Part shown: one piece after another, positions 1 to 12,121 of the stretch | Numbering within the stretch: the first letter of the stretch is position 1 | Layout: each line of letters starts with the position of its first letter | Program-made: the position numbers and the translations under genes | NCBI GenBank assembly: GCA_017590115.1 | Contig: JAGGNK010013670.1 | Location: 1,857,343 to 1,921,342, forward strand | Reading direction: 5' to 3' | Source of the DNA: Montifringilla adamsi | Lineage: Eukaryota; Chordata; Aves; Passeriformes; Passeridae | DNA length: 64,000 nt | Notes under the pieces: generated by a model | What the model was told of the DNA's origin: nothing | Seen by the model: the letters and a program-made list of their open reading frames with translations, nothing else | The model's database searches: none

Positions 1-1570
1 CTCCTGTGTCTGCTCACTGGTCCCTCCCTGCCCCTACTGAAAAAGAGCTCAGGATTAGCACTGATCTTCCTAAAATGCTTTGGGATCTCCTTGTGCACAA
101 GCACAGGGATCCTGTGAAGCTGCCCAAGGAAATTAAAAGCAGGAACAACCCCTTTTTTTTCTCAGCACACCTTCTGCCTCCCTTCCCAGGAAGGTTTTAG
201 GTTTAGCTGCACACCATAAATGCAAGAAGGCAAATTCTCAGGTGCAGTAACCATTTCACCAGTGCTCCCCATCAACAGCTTCATAAAACTACAGCATCCA
301 CAAACACATCTGGACCTCCTGGACAGCAAGGGCATGTTATAAAACAGCAGATATTTTATGTTAGAACTGGTTTGTAACTTAGGATAGCTATCATGCTGCT
401 AACAATTCTTTTTTCAGGTCAGCATAAAAAAATCCAGTGTTTTATGAGTAGAACATTATAACAGCAAAGACCTCTGTTAAAACACAGAGCTCATGTTTGT
501 AGATACAAATGCTATTCAAGAGGATTCACTGTAAATGAAAAAGGAGTGAACAAAGGGGAAACTTTCTGGGAAAAAAAATTTCTTCTAATGACTAAGTAGC
601 CTTTGTGGGATTTTTTCTCCCAGCTGTGAGTGATCTAAATGAAACAGTGGCAGGCTTCCAAAAGCTTATAAAATGTCTGAAGGGGCCAGGCACTTCCATC
701 AAGAAATAACTGGTTCCTATTAGCTTTAAGGGGGGTGGGAGATGGGTCAGACTCAGCAGATCACTGGAGGTACCTGGGATGACCCTTCCTCAGAGCCCAT
801 GTTCCAGACAACTGCACAAGGCTTCACAAATTGTCAGATGCACCTAAAAAACCTGGAGCCCAGGAGAACTGGGAGGAAGGAATCTGCTCACACACCTGTG
901 GCAAGATGAGTGACACCAAATCCACAAAGCCTTCCCCAGCCTGGATGGAAAGGCACCTTCCAAGGCAGAAGGAAGGATTGGCAGGAGGGTTCAAAATTAA
1001 GGAATATTCCTCTTCTGCTCAAAGCAAAAAGACACCAAGGAGCTCCAGACGTGCCTAACTTGTGAAAGGGACCTTAAATCCTGTTTGGTGTGTGGGCTTG
1101 CTTTGAAATTTAGCCATAAGGATTGGTGTTTAGACAAGCCTGTTCCTCCAGAAGAGCTGTCTGCTCTTCAGCAGCTGAAAGCACTGTGGGGAAATTACAG
1201 AACACTGGGGATCAAACCCTTTGTGAGGGACCTGTGGGGTAGAGCTCTCATGGATTTCAAGAGAGACATGACATGGCCTGAAAATAAACGTGTGCATAGA
1301 AATGTGTGCTGAATTCTTCATCCGCAGACTAGATGAGGACATGCAAGAGGACACGATAAGAGAATAAAACTTAGACACAGGTGGACAAGATGCATTACAA
1401 GTAGCTTGAATAGAGCTCTCCCAGGGTATTCTCCTGGTGTTTGAGGTGCAAGCTGCCTGGGATTGTCTCAGACTGTGCCCTGCGGAGCCCCCAGGCTCTG
1501 TGGAGGCAGCAGTGCTTGGCTGGGAACCACGGCCCTGCATAAATCACTTCCCCACTTCTGCCCTTTCTCC
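1..1570. other. Non-coding stretch, no gene recognised
   Basis: All frames are interrupted often, and the few open frames of 60-136 codons have no motif I know. There is no CR1 tail, LTR end or tandem array here. Read as unique intergenic or intronic DNA. Confidence 0.6.
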
Positions 1571-1800
1571 CTCATCCCATTTTTATCTTTGCCTTGTTTA
1601 GATAGGACAATAGCTGTACCATGCCGTGTGCTAGTACATTAGCCAGCACAATCTTAATTACAGTCTTCAGGCATCATCATGATTAGAGTAATAAGCTGTA
1701 ATTACTCTAAGGTGACAGGACTGCACAGACCTTATCTACATAGATAAGAAGATGGAGCAATATTTCATGTCGAGACAGATTTTTCAGCAGCTACCCATGG
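1571..1800. other. Candidate conserved non-coding element
   Basis: An AT-rich, low-complexity-free stretch with closely spaced homeodomain-type cores (TAATTA, GTAATTAC) and GATA-type cores (ATAGATAAG, TTATC). It lacks any repeat signature. Such clusters are typical of conserved vertebrate enhancers, but conservation cannot be judged from one sequence, so this is only a candidate. Confidence 0.25.
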
Positions 1801-3236
1801 AGTGGATTCAGCCTGAGCAGCAGACCCCATGAACACTTTCAGTCTCTAATGGAGGTTTTTCTCCTCTCCTGCCAGCATACAAGCCCACACATTATTCAGT
1901 AAATCCTACAAACATATTAGGCACAGTTTAAAACCTTCTCTTTCCGAGATATCTTTCATCAGTAAAGTGCCTTAAGTGTATCAGGAAGGTGACTTAAATG
2001 TATAAATATGTAATTACATGCAATTCAATACAAAAGTGTATTAATATTTATGAGTGTACTGTATAATCTAAAAAAATTTCCATTTGTTTTCTTTCTGTTG
2101 GGCACATTAATCAGGCTGTAGGTGCCCTGGCAGGGAAGGGCTGTGGTGCTGAGCAGGCTCCTGGCTGGCAGGGCACTGCAATCACCTGGCTCCAGGCAGC
2201 ACCCGCAGCCTCAGCCCAGCCTCGCCCGGTGCAGGGGAGAAGAAGCGGCCCCCAGATCATCAATGATCTGGCTCCATCAGACCATTTCTCATGGTGGGAG
2301 GCTTGAAGGACACACTGCATTCTCATCAGGTCTTTCAGGGAGCTATGCCTGGTTTATTTCAGCAAAGTCCATCTTCTTGCTACAGAAATGACAACTCCCT
2401 GATTAAACACAAACCCTCAGTGGCAGCAGAGCAGGGCTTTGTGGGGTACACACATCAGCCCCCTGAACCCCACCCCAGAGCCAGCCCATCACTGCCCACC
2501 CCTGCCCTCTGACAACACCTTAAAAACTACATGTGAATAACTCTGTCCCCCTCCTTATTACAGGATTTTTCTGTGGGAATGCTGCATGAAAAACAACACT
2601 CTAAGCACAGTGTACACCAAATACACTGCAGAAATTTCCCTGGATGAATATTTCAGGTGCTGCTCAGGGATTTAAAGCCTTGACCTTTCCAAACCATCCT
2701 TGTGGATTATCACTACAATTCCAATGTTGTAAAAACTTATTTTCTGAATTTGCACTGAATGTGACCTCAGTAAAATACAACTTTTAAAAACTGATTATTA
2801 AAAACAGGAGTAGTTTACACTGTAATGCTAGTTAAGCCAAATTACAATTGTAACAGTCTACAACTATATTCCAGTTATTTGCTCCTCAGGTTCTTGCTAA
2901 AGTCTTTTGGACCTTTATATCACAGCCCAGCAATTTATCCTTCACTCCAAGAATAAAGAAATTAGACATTTTTTAAAACATCAAACAGTTATGAAATATC
3001 AGTGTAATACTCCACTTTAAACACAAGTATTTAGAAAATCAAGCTTGAAGCTGCCAGTCTGCCCTGTTCATTTTTCAGACATCCAAAGGTCTGTGTCAAA
3101 CAGAGCTGTAAGAAAGGCACTTCTGGAGCCTTTCAAGGTACAAACAATTCACATTTGATTGGGAACACTGGTGCAGAAGGAAGAAGCTAATTAAAGGAAA
3201 AGAAAATACATTTTCAGTAGCTACGAAAGTCGATTT
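1801..3236. other. Non-coding stretch with a local GC-richer patch
   Basis: No gene, transposon end or array was recognised. Positions 2105-2290 are richer in G and C than their surroundings but contain few CpGs, so this is not a CpG island. The overlapping open frames there on both strands are composition effects. Confidence 0.5.
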
Positions 3237-3836
3237 GAAATTCTTTCCCAGTTCCATCCCGAGCCTGCTGTCAGCTGCAGCAGCTCCAAGGGATGGGATG
3301 GGACATGGGGGAAGCAAGAAACAGCCAAAGGGAACAGCACAGAACCAGAAACCATGGCACAACCACCACCCTACATTCACCCACTGCAGAGGGCACAGAG
3401 GTTCAGCTTCCAGGAAATGAGGATGTCTGCAGGGTACAGCTGAGAGAAATCCTACAGCTTGGCCTGCGCAGGATCCCAGAAGGGTTTAGGTTGGAAGGGA
3501 CCTTAAAAGCCCATCCAGTGCCACCTCTGCCATGGGGAAATTCTTTCCCAGTTCCATCCCGAGCCTGCTGTCAGCTGCAGCAGCTCCAAGGGATGGGATG
3601 GGACATGGGGGAAGCAAGAAACAGCCAAAGGGAACAGCACAGAACCAGAAACCATGGCACAACCACCACCCTACATTCACCCACTGCAGAGGGCACAGAG
3701 GTTCAGCTTCCAGGAAATGAGGATGTCTGCAGGGTACAGCTGAGAGAAATCCTACAGCTTGGCCTGCGCAGGATCCCAGAAGGGTTTAGGTTGGAAGGGA
3801 CCTTAAAAGCCCATCCAGTGCCACCTCTGCCATGGG
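3237..3836. repeat. Perfect 300-bp tandem duplication (two copies)
   Basis: Copy 1 (3237-3536) and copy 2 (3537-3836) are identical at every base I compared. The left edge shares only GAAA with the junction. The right edge of each copy lies inside a minus-strand CR1 start, so copy 1 carries about 60 bp of that CR1 and stops at CATGGG, while copy 2 continues into the rest of it. The identity means the event is recent, the copies have been homogenised, or it is an assembly artefact. The same translated segment appears twice in a 255-codon open frame (3293-4060), which is a by-product and not a gene. Confidence 0.97.
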
Positions 3837-3970
3837 CAGAGACACCTTGCACTGTCCCAGGCTGCTCCAGCCACAATGTCCAGCCTGGCCTTGGGCACTG
3901 CCAGGGATCCAGGGGCAGCCCCAGCTGCTCTGGGCACCCTGTGCCAGGGCCTGCCCACCCTCACAGGGAA
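3778..3970 (-). mobile_element. CR1 LINE fragment, 3' end (minus strand)
   Basis: The plus strand reads as the reverse complement of an avian CR1 3' region: GGTTTAGGTTGGAAGGGACC, then CATGGGCAGAGACACC, CAGCCTGGCCTTGGGCACTG and a block ending CCACCCTCACAGGGAA. It is 5'-truncated, as CR1 copies usually are, and the octamer tail is not preserved at the left end. A 59-bp piece of the same element is repeated at 3478-3536 by the tandem duplication. Confidence 0.9.
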
Positions 3971-4015
3971 GCATCACACAGGGGGAATCATCACCTGGGA
4001 ATCCAGGACAGCAAC

Positions 4016-4325
4016 ACACAGAAACTGAACCCAAACCGAATCCAAACCTGCACAAACTGAACCCAAACCTGCACAAACCGAACCCAAACTGAACCCAAAC
4101 CTGCACAAACCAAACCCAAACTCAACCCAAACCTGAACAAACCAAACCCAAACTGAACCCAAACCTGCACAAACTGAACCCAAACCTGAATAAACTGAAC
4201 CCAAACTGAACCCAAATCTGCACAAACCGAACCCAAACTCAACCCAAACCTGAACAAACCAAACCCAAACTGAACCCAAACCTGCACAAACTGAACCTAA
4301 ACCTGCACACACCGAACCCAAACCT
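4016..4325. repeat. C/A-rich minisatellite with G-run-rich complement
   Basis: An array built from a 21-bp unit (like AAACCTGCACAAACCGAACC plus C) and an 11-bp unit (AAACTGAACCC). The two alternate irregularly, giving a higher-order period near 118 bp (for example 4121 and 4239). The plus strand has almost no G outside CTG and GAA positions. The minus strand therefore carries many GGGTTTGGGTT runs. Open frames of 98-177 codons on the minus strand (within 3974-4507) are low-complexity translations of the array. Confidence 0.95.
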
Positions 4326-5549
4326 CTCAGAAACACTGCTAGTCTGGGTACCCAATTTGCCATCACATCCTGACAGTCTCCATCAACTCCTATTGTGTTC
4401 CTATTACATTGGAGAATTTTTACAGCTGATGGATAAAAATGCCCCACATCTTCAGTACCTCTCTCATGTTTCATAATTTGCTGTTTTAATTCCAGCAGAA
4501 ACATCAAGACATAAAAGTCTGAAAATAATGCACTGACCAGTCCTTCTAATCAAAACCAGAAATTGAAATGAGATGCTTATAATAAACCATTAATTTACCT
4601 CCAAATAAAGTAGCTAAATGTACTGTGTATTCTTCTGATGAATGACCAGTTTCTTAGAAGCATTTATCAAGGGGGAAAAAATGGCAAACGCTCTTAAAAT
4701 AACACCATGGCCACTGTTATGGTATTTTAAAACACAAGGAACTCACGAAGCAAGGTGTGCTGTCAACTATATTGGGTGCAGTAGCCCATCCATTAATCCC
4801 AGCAATTCCTTCAAGCCACAAGACCTCCACAGAAAGGTTTAATCTTGTTTTGTTTGCTTTGATTGCATAAAGTTGAAATCCATTGCCTCCTCCATCTCTC
4901 TGGAATCCGAAAACAAAGTGGTTCAGTGTTGTGCAGAAGGGGTTGTGCAACAGAGTGGGGATGAAAGGCAGTGCCAGGCTGGGGGATGCTGGGATGGTGC
5001 AGAGGAAGGAAAACAATAGCAGAGCAAGTTGCTGTCTGCTCCAGATATGTTGTGTGAAAGCGCTTCTGTGGCAATGAGATTGCTTTGATTTTTCATCCCA
5101 AAACCATTTGTTAACAATAGCATTGATAAACAGAAGGTGCCTTTTCAGGTCCTGATTTAAACTGCACACAGAAATACATTAAGGCAACATTATTGAGGTT
5201 ACAAAGTCAAGGGCTTGGAAGTTATGAAAGGCCAGGATTAAGGCTGCAGCCACCACCTTAATTCAGGCCTCTTGTGCATGCACGTCAAGATACAATCTTT
5301 AATTACATGATCCCATGCTCCCATTTCCCTACACAGAATGGAAGGTGTTCAGCTAATGAGCAACCACTCAGGATTTTGTTTGCTCCTCTTTGTCCATAGT
5401 GTGGACCTAGGCCTTGTTTACTGACACTCCATTCACAGCCTCCTCTGAGTGCACAATGATTAATTTCCTCAAGGGCTTTTCTGTACAGCTCCTCCCGATA
5501 GCATCAGATAGATGCTCAACAAATACCAATGGCCCATTTTACAGTTGTT
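4326..5549. other. Non-coding stretch, no gene recognised
   Basis: AT-rich DNA with many stops. The 150-codon minus-strand open frame at 4717-5169 has no recognisable domain and overlaps others in both directions, so I do not call it. No repeat family was recognised. Confidence 0.55.
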
Positions 5550-5880
5550 TTGCCAAAGGTATTTCACTATTCCCATTTTATAGGTAGCAATAACAGTCCT
5601 GACATGTTCAGGTCAGAAACATCTGCTAGTTTTAAGCATTCATTGGGAAACACCTGAGATTTGATTTTTCAGAGAACTTGGCTTCACTGAGCACTTTCTC
5701 TAATGAAGCACAGCCTTCATTGATTTCAGCAGCTGAGCACTCCTGAAAATTGGGCTTTAGTGAGCACCGTGTGTTATAAGGTTACAGGGAAGAGCTGTTT
5801 ATAAAATAATGTGGTGCCATGGCCTCCCTCAATGCCACACAGCAAATACAAGCTGGAGGTAGAGGCAATCTAAGACTGGT
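5550..5880. repeat. Possible remnant of ancient amniote interspersed repeats
   Basis: CTATTCCCATTTTATAGG near 5570 resembles the reverse strand of the MIR core/tail, which has CCCATTTTACAG. TTGATTTCAGCAGCTGAGCA near 5720, followed by CTGAAAATTGGGC, resembles an old repeat common in turtles and birds. The matches are short and separated by unmatched DNA, so this is weak. Confidence 0.25.
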
Positions 5881-8800
5881 GCCAGCTGTTGAGCTGGTAA
5901 AAGCTGGTGTCATACATGAAGGTGAGCATCAGAGTAATTGATAGCAATTCATTTATTTCATGTTTTTCAAACATGACATGGTATTCTCAGCCTTGTCATG
6001 CTCCCTCCCTGCTCCGTTTTGTCACTCCAATACTGTGCCAGAACATGTTACAGTTGTGCAGAACAGTCAGGAAATGGCTGGAGCCTGTGCAACCTGAGTT
6101 AGAAAAAACCTCATCTTGGAGTGGTTGCTGAGGAAGTGCTGAGCAATGCCAGCCTCCACTGCAGAGCCATGGAAGTGTTTTTCTTGAAGCTGCCTGGCTT
6201 TGTGGAAGGCAAAGCACACACAGCGGATTCTGCTCTGACTGGTTCAGCCAGAAGCCTCTGAGCTCCTGCCAAGAGATCCTGAAGCTCTGGCTCCAGCCAG
6301 CTTCTGCCAGCCTGGAAGTCCCATTGTGTTTTCTCTAGGGATTTTTCTAGGTCTAACACAAGTTGCCAGCAAAGTCCAGGGTTATTTATGTCTTTGCTGC
6401 AGATTTGACTCAGTGACCTCCAGCACACCTGGGGCTGCCTTTTGAAGCTGAAACAGCAGCGAGGCCTGGGCTGTCCGTGTCCTCTGCTGACACCATCTCA
6501 GCCAAGCGCTCTCAACTCCTCCTGCAAACTCTCCAGTCCCCTTTGGTGAGTCCCTGCTGTCCCTGCACCTCCAGGCTTTGATCTGGCAGAGCAGCCAGGG
6601 CTGTGCTGCCCCTGCAGCCCATCCCTGCTCCCTGGGCACGGCTGAGCAGAAGCAGCCCCAGCTCTGAGTCCAACACCACAGGTCCAAACCCCTCCATGCC
6701 CCTGTGCTCCACCCAGCTGAGAGCCCCGAGGTGCTCACAGCCCTTGCAGCCAGGGGACATGGATTCCCACTGCCCTGGGCTTATCTCACACTGCTGTGCC
6801 TGAAATAAATGTGTGTGACTTACCCTGTGAGCAGCAGGGCCACGTGCTCATATTTATTTTCTTTGTTTGAAGAATGAAAAGGAATAGAAAAGAGATGTAG
6901 AGAGGATCCCTAGGGATGCTCCCTTAAATCTCCATGCCAGGGAAGAGGGCTCCAGTGCTCCTGCCCTGCTCAGTTAGGATCACAGATAAGGCAGAGAGAG
7001 GAGCACTGAAGCAGTGCTCAGTTTGTTTGTCCCCTGTGCTGAGACACAGCAGTGGCACAGTTGTGCTGTCACAGACCCTGAGGAGCAGCAGTGTCCCAGG
7101 CAGCCAAGCCTTGCACAGCACTGCCCTGACCTGTGGGCAAGGGCTGGGGCTGGCATCTCCCGCTGCTGTCCTTGCCTCAGGTCACAGCTGGGCCTGGAAT
7201 ATTTATCCTTGGAAAAGGGGCTGGTCATGGTGGAGAGGACCCAACTGAACAGTTATCAAGAACCACATAAAATAATATGAAACACAAATATTTCAGCAGG
7301 TCTAAATAATTGAGCAACTCCTCAGTTCTACACCAAAACTTCCAGATTTTTTTTTCACATAGTTTTCTTAAATTTCACCTTTTTCTCATTTAGAATGGAA
7401 AAAAAAATTTAAAATTTTAAACTTTCTCCCGAAAATAAGTTTTTTGTACATTTGTATCTGTAGTTATACAGTATTTGCATATACTGATCAAAACACACAT
7501 CCCAGGAAATTTCACTGGAGGGAAATACAATTCCACTGCAGGAGCAGCTGGCACAAAGCTGGCTGTGGGCTCCTCCACCCTCCACACACATTGTGTTCTC
7601 TGAATAATTCAAACAGCACTTTGGTTGGCAGGCCACAGGCCCAGGCAAGGAGTTAGTGGGCCAATAAATTTTGCATTTAAAGGGTATCCCCCTTATCCTA
7701 GGGTTACAATAAATGCATGTGGGCTTAGACAGCACTCATCCCTGCTACCCCTGCACTGGGAAACAGATGACTTCAGCCTCACACTGGCACCATTCATTAG
7801 CACAGCACTCAGCAGTCATAAAAAATGTATTATGGTTTGTAAATGGAATCAGAAGCACCTCTGCACTCCTTGTCTTGTGGGAAGATGGTGCAGTGCCAGG
7901 AAAGTGCAGTGCATTCCAAAGGTCTCAGGATGCTCCCTAGAATCTCCTGGCCACATTGAGCTGGGACACACTTGGCTTTGCTGCCCTGCCAGCCTCGAGG
8001 CTGGATGAGAACACCTGGAGTGGGGACAGAGACACCCTGAGCCAGCCCAGGTAAAAACAAGGAGCAAACTGCTGTAGGGAGAGATGGAATCATCCCTGCC
8101 ATGGATGGAAACATCCCTGCCTTACACTTTGCACCACACAGGGAAACCAGAGCATCCCTCTGCACAGCCAGGCCAGCAGGACAGAGAATGCAGGAATGAG
8201 CAAAGGAAAGGACAGGATTAGCAGAACCACGCATGGATTATGCCAGGTGGTGTGATCCATGAGTAATCCAACCTGCAGATTTTTTCACCCAACCAAAAAA
8301 TCTCCACATAATAATGGGTTGTAATTATTGAGCCTTAAGAAAAAGTTAATCTATTTTAAAACTCTTTTCATCTGATATGTCAAGAATTTGAACTACTCAG
8401 CACATGAGCTTTTCTAAACTCTTACTGTCTTGTATTCCTCTGGATTTCCTTTTTTTTCTTCTCTAGGAACTCCCTGACTCTACCACTGTTTTGACATGTG
8501 GCATACAGCCAAAAAAGACTGATGAGGAAAGATTTTAAAGAGAAAGAACAGTAATTAGAAAATAGGGAGAGAGAAAGAGAGCTCATCTAGGACCTGAGGA
8601 TGCAACACTTAAGGTGAGCTTGGCAATATTCCTCATTCGGAAAAGGATCAGAACCTTTTTACAATTAGAGGGAAAAAAGAAACAATGGTTCAACTTCCCA
8701 TCTGCAAATGAAACCACCTTCTAGCATTCAGGCTGAAAAAAATAGTAAAGAATAAAAGTTTAAGAAATAGAGCAATATGTAACCTTTCCATTTGCTGGCT

Positions 8801-11129
8801 TATTCTTCCCCAAGGAAACAGATACAGTGAAGATAAATTTGATGATCAAAAAACCAGAGGGATTACATTCTTGTACGGTGCTGATCACTGGCAAATCCCC
8901 CTCTCTGCAGTTCAGAAGCACAGCTTAGCATAACAGACAAGATTTATCATTGCCTTTCCTTCACACCACTTCCAAAGAGACCTAACCTGCTCTTGTCTCA
9001 AGAGTCCTCACTCATGTACAGGAGGAAATAAATAGAGAACTGTTCTGCTGTTCCTGTACAAAGGGACAAACCCTGTGCCCAACACAGAGCCCAGGCCCCT
9101 GGGAAATGCCACCTTTTCACCTCTATTTCTGCACTGCTGTGAAGGCATCACATCTTGGCTTCAGCTCTGGGCTCAGTGGATGCTCCACAGTCTCGGTGGG
9201 ATCACCCAAAAACCCACCAGGTACACACCTACAGTTCCTAGGAGGTGAAACAGATCCCTCCTTCTAGCTGTATGTAGAATACAGAGTCTCCAGCTAAATG
9301 GGCACAGAACACAGCATGAATAAATAAACAGGGAAAACCAGAGCTGGCTGCTTCCTCCAGTTGTGTCTCAGGGCACAGACCCTGCAAAGCCACCTCATAT
9401 ACCAGAGAAAAAGAGAATTTCCTTCACTGTGGCTGAAAACATAATGTCTTCTGCAAATATTCAAGCTATTTTGTAGACAGATCTTTTAAAACTGAAGTGT
9501 CATCTAATATTCAGGGCTATTTAGTGGCTGGAAAAGCAATCCCTGTAATATTTCTTGTTTATAGCCACCTAGAAGCTACAAATGTAACTTGGTAGGGATG
9601 CACAGTCAGGGGATCTGGTTCCAAAGCAGAACATCTCAAGTCAAGAGCTTTGCTAATGCCTGCAGCAAGCTTGCAAGGAGTTACAAAAGCTGTGAATCAC
9701 ATCACTTCAGCAGCACTTCGAGTCAAACCCCACTTCATGGCACGGCTGCCTGCGCTGAACTCTTCCTGCTGTAGAAACATCCCAACTCCTGTCTCTCTGT
9801 AAAACTTGCCTCGAGCAGGAACAGATAAAGCTCTGCAATGCATCTCTCCAGAGCCACAGAATATGTTGAAGGGAATAAGAACCACAAGCAGGAAATCAGT
9901 CTGCACTGGGAAGGAAACCTTTCCTAGGAAAGATTTGTTTTCTAAGCTGCTTGTAGGGGCTGGTATCCAAATCTCTCCTGTGTGACCTTATCACCACTTG
10001 TGCCCTGCCAGGCACAGGATTAGAGCTGGCTGGACTGGGAAGGTAAATTATTAATGTGGGGGCCTGGAGGTGGCTGTGGGAATTCCTGATCTCCCCCAAT
10101 GCTCCCTGTGACCTGCAGCACTCAGCTAAGCCCCAGACCACAAAGAAGGTATTCAGGGGCCTAAAACTATTTAATTCCCATTGACTGGCTTTCCAAAGGA
10201 AATAAATGGCTCTATGAATTTGGGCCTTCAGCCCTCCCATGCAGCAGAGCTCATCTGTGAAATGGAAGTAAAACCACATCCTATTCCATCTGTGCTTTGC
10301 AGTGCTAAATCCTGGGAGAGGTAAATGGAGCAGCCCCCACAGAACAGCAGGGCTGCTCACCAGGTCATGGAGAGCACACAGCCCTGCAGGGTGAGGGGGC
10401 TCCTGGCACATCTCCCTCCTCCCAGAGCCAGGCCAAGGCAGCCCCTTTGGACAGGAACCAGGGGAGATCAACTGCTGCACCCCACAAGGCATATGAGGGC
10501 TGGCACTGCCCGTTTGTTTACTCTGGGAACAGCAGCAAAGCCTGTCTCTCCTCTTCCAAGCCCCTTCAGCTTCATCAGGCCAGGCCACCAGAGCCAGGTG
10601 CTCCTGCGGGACCCTTCCCTGCCTCCTGCCAAGCAGGTACTTCTTGCACCTCCCTGATTCTCCCCCAGCTGACCTGCAGGGTGGGAAATGCCTTCTGTAT
10701 CCTCTCCACCATCCTTAAGGGAAGAGATGAGCATCTGCAGCCTCGCTGCTGTCACTCAGCCATGGCTGGGTACGTGGTTCTGGCTCTCTCCTGCTCCTCC
10801 CTCCCACACTGGCAGGCTCCCTGCATGCCCTCACACGGAGCACAGCACTTCCCTCTCCACTTCTTCACCCCAACGCTGTACCTCATGTAACGTGGACACT
10901 CCTTAGAAAAGGAGTTCAGGACAGAAAATCCAAACCAACACTTCCAAAGGACACCCAAGTCTGCAGCTTTATTATGAGGTGAAAATGACCTCAAACCCCT
11001 GGACTAAACAAATGCCTGGGGTGAAAAAGATGGAATAAATTAAAGGATATCGTTATGGCTGGGAAACGAGAGAAGGAGGCTGCTCAATAGGATGAAAGAG
11101 GGATTTGAGGAATAAGAAATGAAAGGAGG
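5881..11129. other. Long non-coding stretch
   Basis: About 5.2 kb without a recognisable gene or transposon. It includes GC-richer patches (6400-6800, 7000-7200, 10300-10700) and an A/T-rich run at 7350-7440. The longest open frame is 230 codons on the minus strand (9896-10588). It has no known domain and a Trp/Cys/Ser/Pro-rich composition typical of translated non-coding DNA. Confidence 0.5.
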
Positions 11130-11620
11130 TGTCAGCTTGAATCAGCCAGGTTGAAAACTGCAGCTAATTTTGACTGACATACTGAGACTTTCCAATTGCA
11201 AACTCTTTCTCTAATAAGCTGCAAATTCACCTCTACACATTTACTTTGATCTTAATGCAAATATTTTATAATGGACACATTTAATGATTTTCAGGTGCTT
11301 ATTGGTTCTATCAGACTTGATACTGGAATCAATCTCCTCTTTTAGAAAGCTTGGGTTAATGGCAAAGTTTATTAAACTGCATGCAGTCATTCAGAGAAGA
11401 TCAATAGAGACATGATTACAGAGCAACCAGAGGATTAAACATGAGATTTATCACAAAATTAAACTGAATTAAATGTTCTCTGATAGCACTTGAAATGCTG
11501 TCGATACTCTTAACTGATAATCTATGCTTTCTGTGTTTACTTACCAGGCAGCAGGGAAGTCTGACTTGAGGAAATGACTGTAATGTAAAATCTGCAAAGA
11601 TTTGCTGAGAGCATTAAACC
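11130..11620. other. Candidate conserved non-coding element
   Basis: AT-rich sequence without repeats, with a perfect POU octamer ATGCAAAT at 11255-11262 and several TAAT/ATTA cores. A good splice-donor match (CTG|GTAAGTAA) lies on the minus strand at 11547-11537, but no exon could be defined. Enhancer status is a guess from composition and motif density. Confidence 0.25.
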
Positions 11621-12024
11621 TCACCTAGAAAACCATTATTTCTTCCTGTTAGAAGAGCAAAAGCATTTTGCTTCTTTGCCCATTTCCTCTTTAAAGGAGA
11701 GGAGGATACAGCCCTCTCCCATATCACACTTTGCAATCTCCTTCCCAGGGCCATTATAGGATGCACAGGACACTAAAGGATCCTACACAGGGTTACAATG
11801 AAATGCTTTATGGTTTCCTGCTGTGGCAGTTTTTACCTCATTCAGAATTAGTTTTGAGTTCTCAATGACCTTATTAAAACTTATTCCACGCACTGAGAAA
11901 TTTGCAGCCTTCCTGCTTCTCCTTTCCCTCTGCTTAGCCCAGCCATCCCAGGTCATTACACTCACACCTCTCCTTGCACAGCACTGTGCAATCTTCTCTG
12001 ATGTTCTCTGCCAAAAGAATTCAA
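11621..12024. other. Non-coding stretch
   Basis: Nothing recognisable. The open frames on both strands run into the adjacent A/C-rich tract. Confidence 0.5.
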
Positions 12025-12121
12025 CTCCAAAACATAAAAAAAAACCCCAAAACAAAAAACAAACCCAAACAAACCCCACAACTCCCCCCACTTCAAAGAA
12101 AAAACGACCAAAAAAACCCCC
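12025..12121. repeat. A/C-rich low-complexity tract
   Basis: About 97 bases almost only A and C (runs such as AAACCCAAACAAACCCC). It could be a decayed poly-A tail of a retroposon or simple slippage DNA. No retroposon body was recognised next to it. Confidence 0.85.

Noticed and set aside
2111..2326. CpG island or promoter
   Set aside because: GC-rich but poor in CpG, with no transcript-start features.
3293..4060. 255-codon plus-strand open frame with an internal repeat
   Set aside because: It is produced by the perfect 300-bp duplication (whose length is a multiple of three) plus CR1 and minisatellite sequence. No domain or independent evidence of a gene.
11537..11547. Good splice-donor match on the minus strand (CTG|GTAAGTAA)
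   Set aside because: No credible exon or acceptor could be defined upstream on that strand. Isolated donor matches are common by chance.
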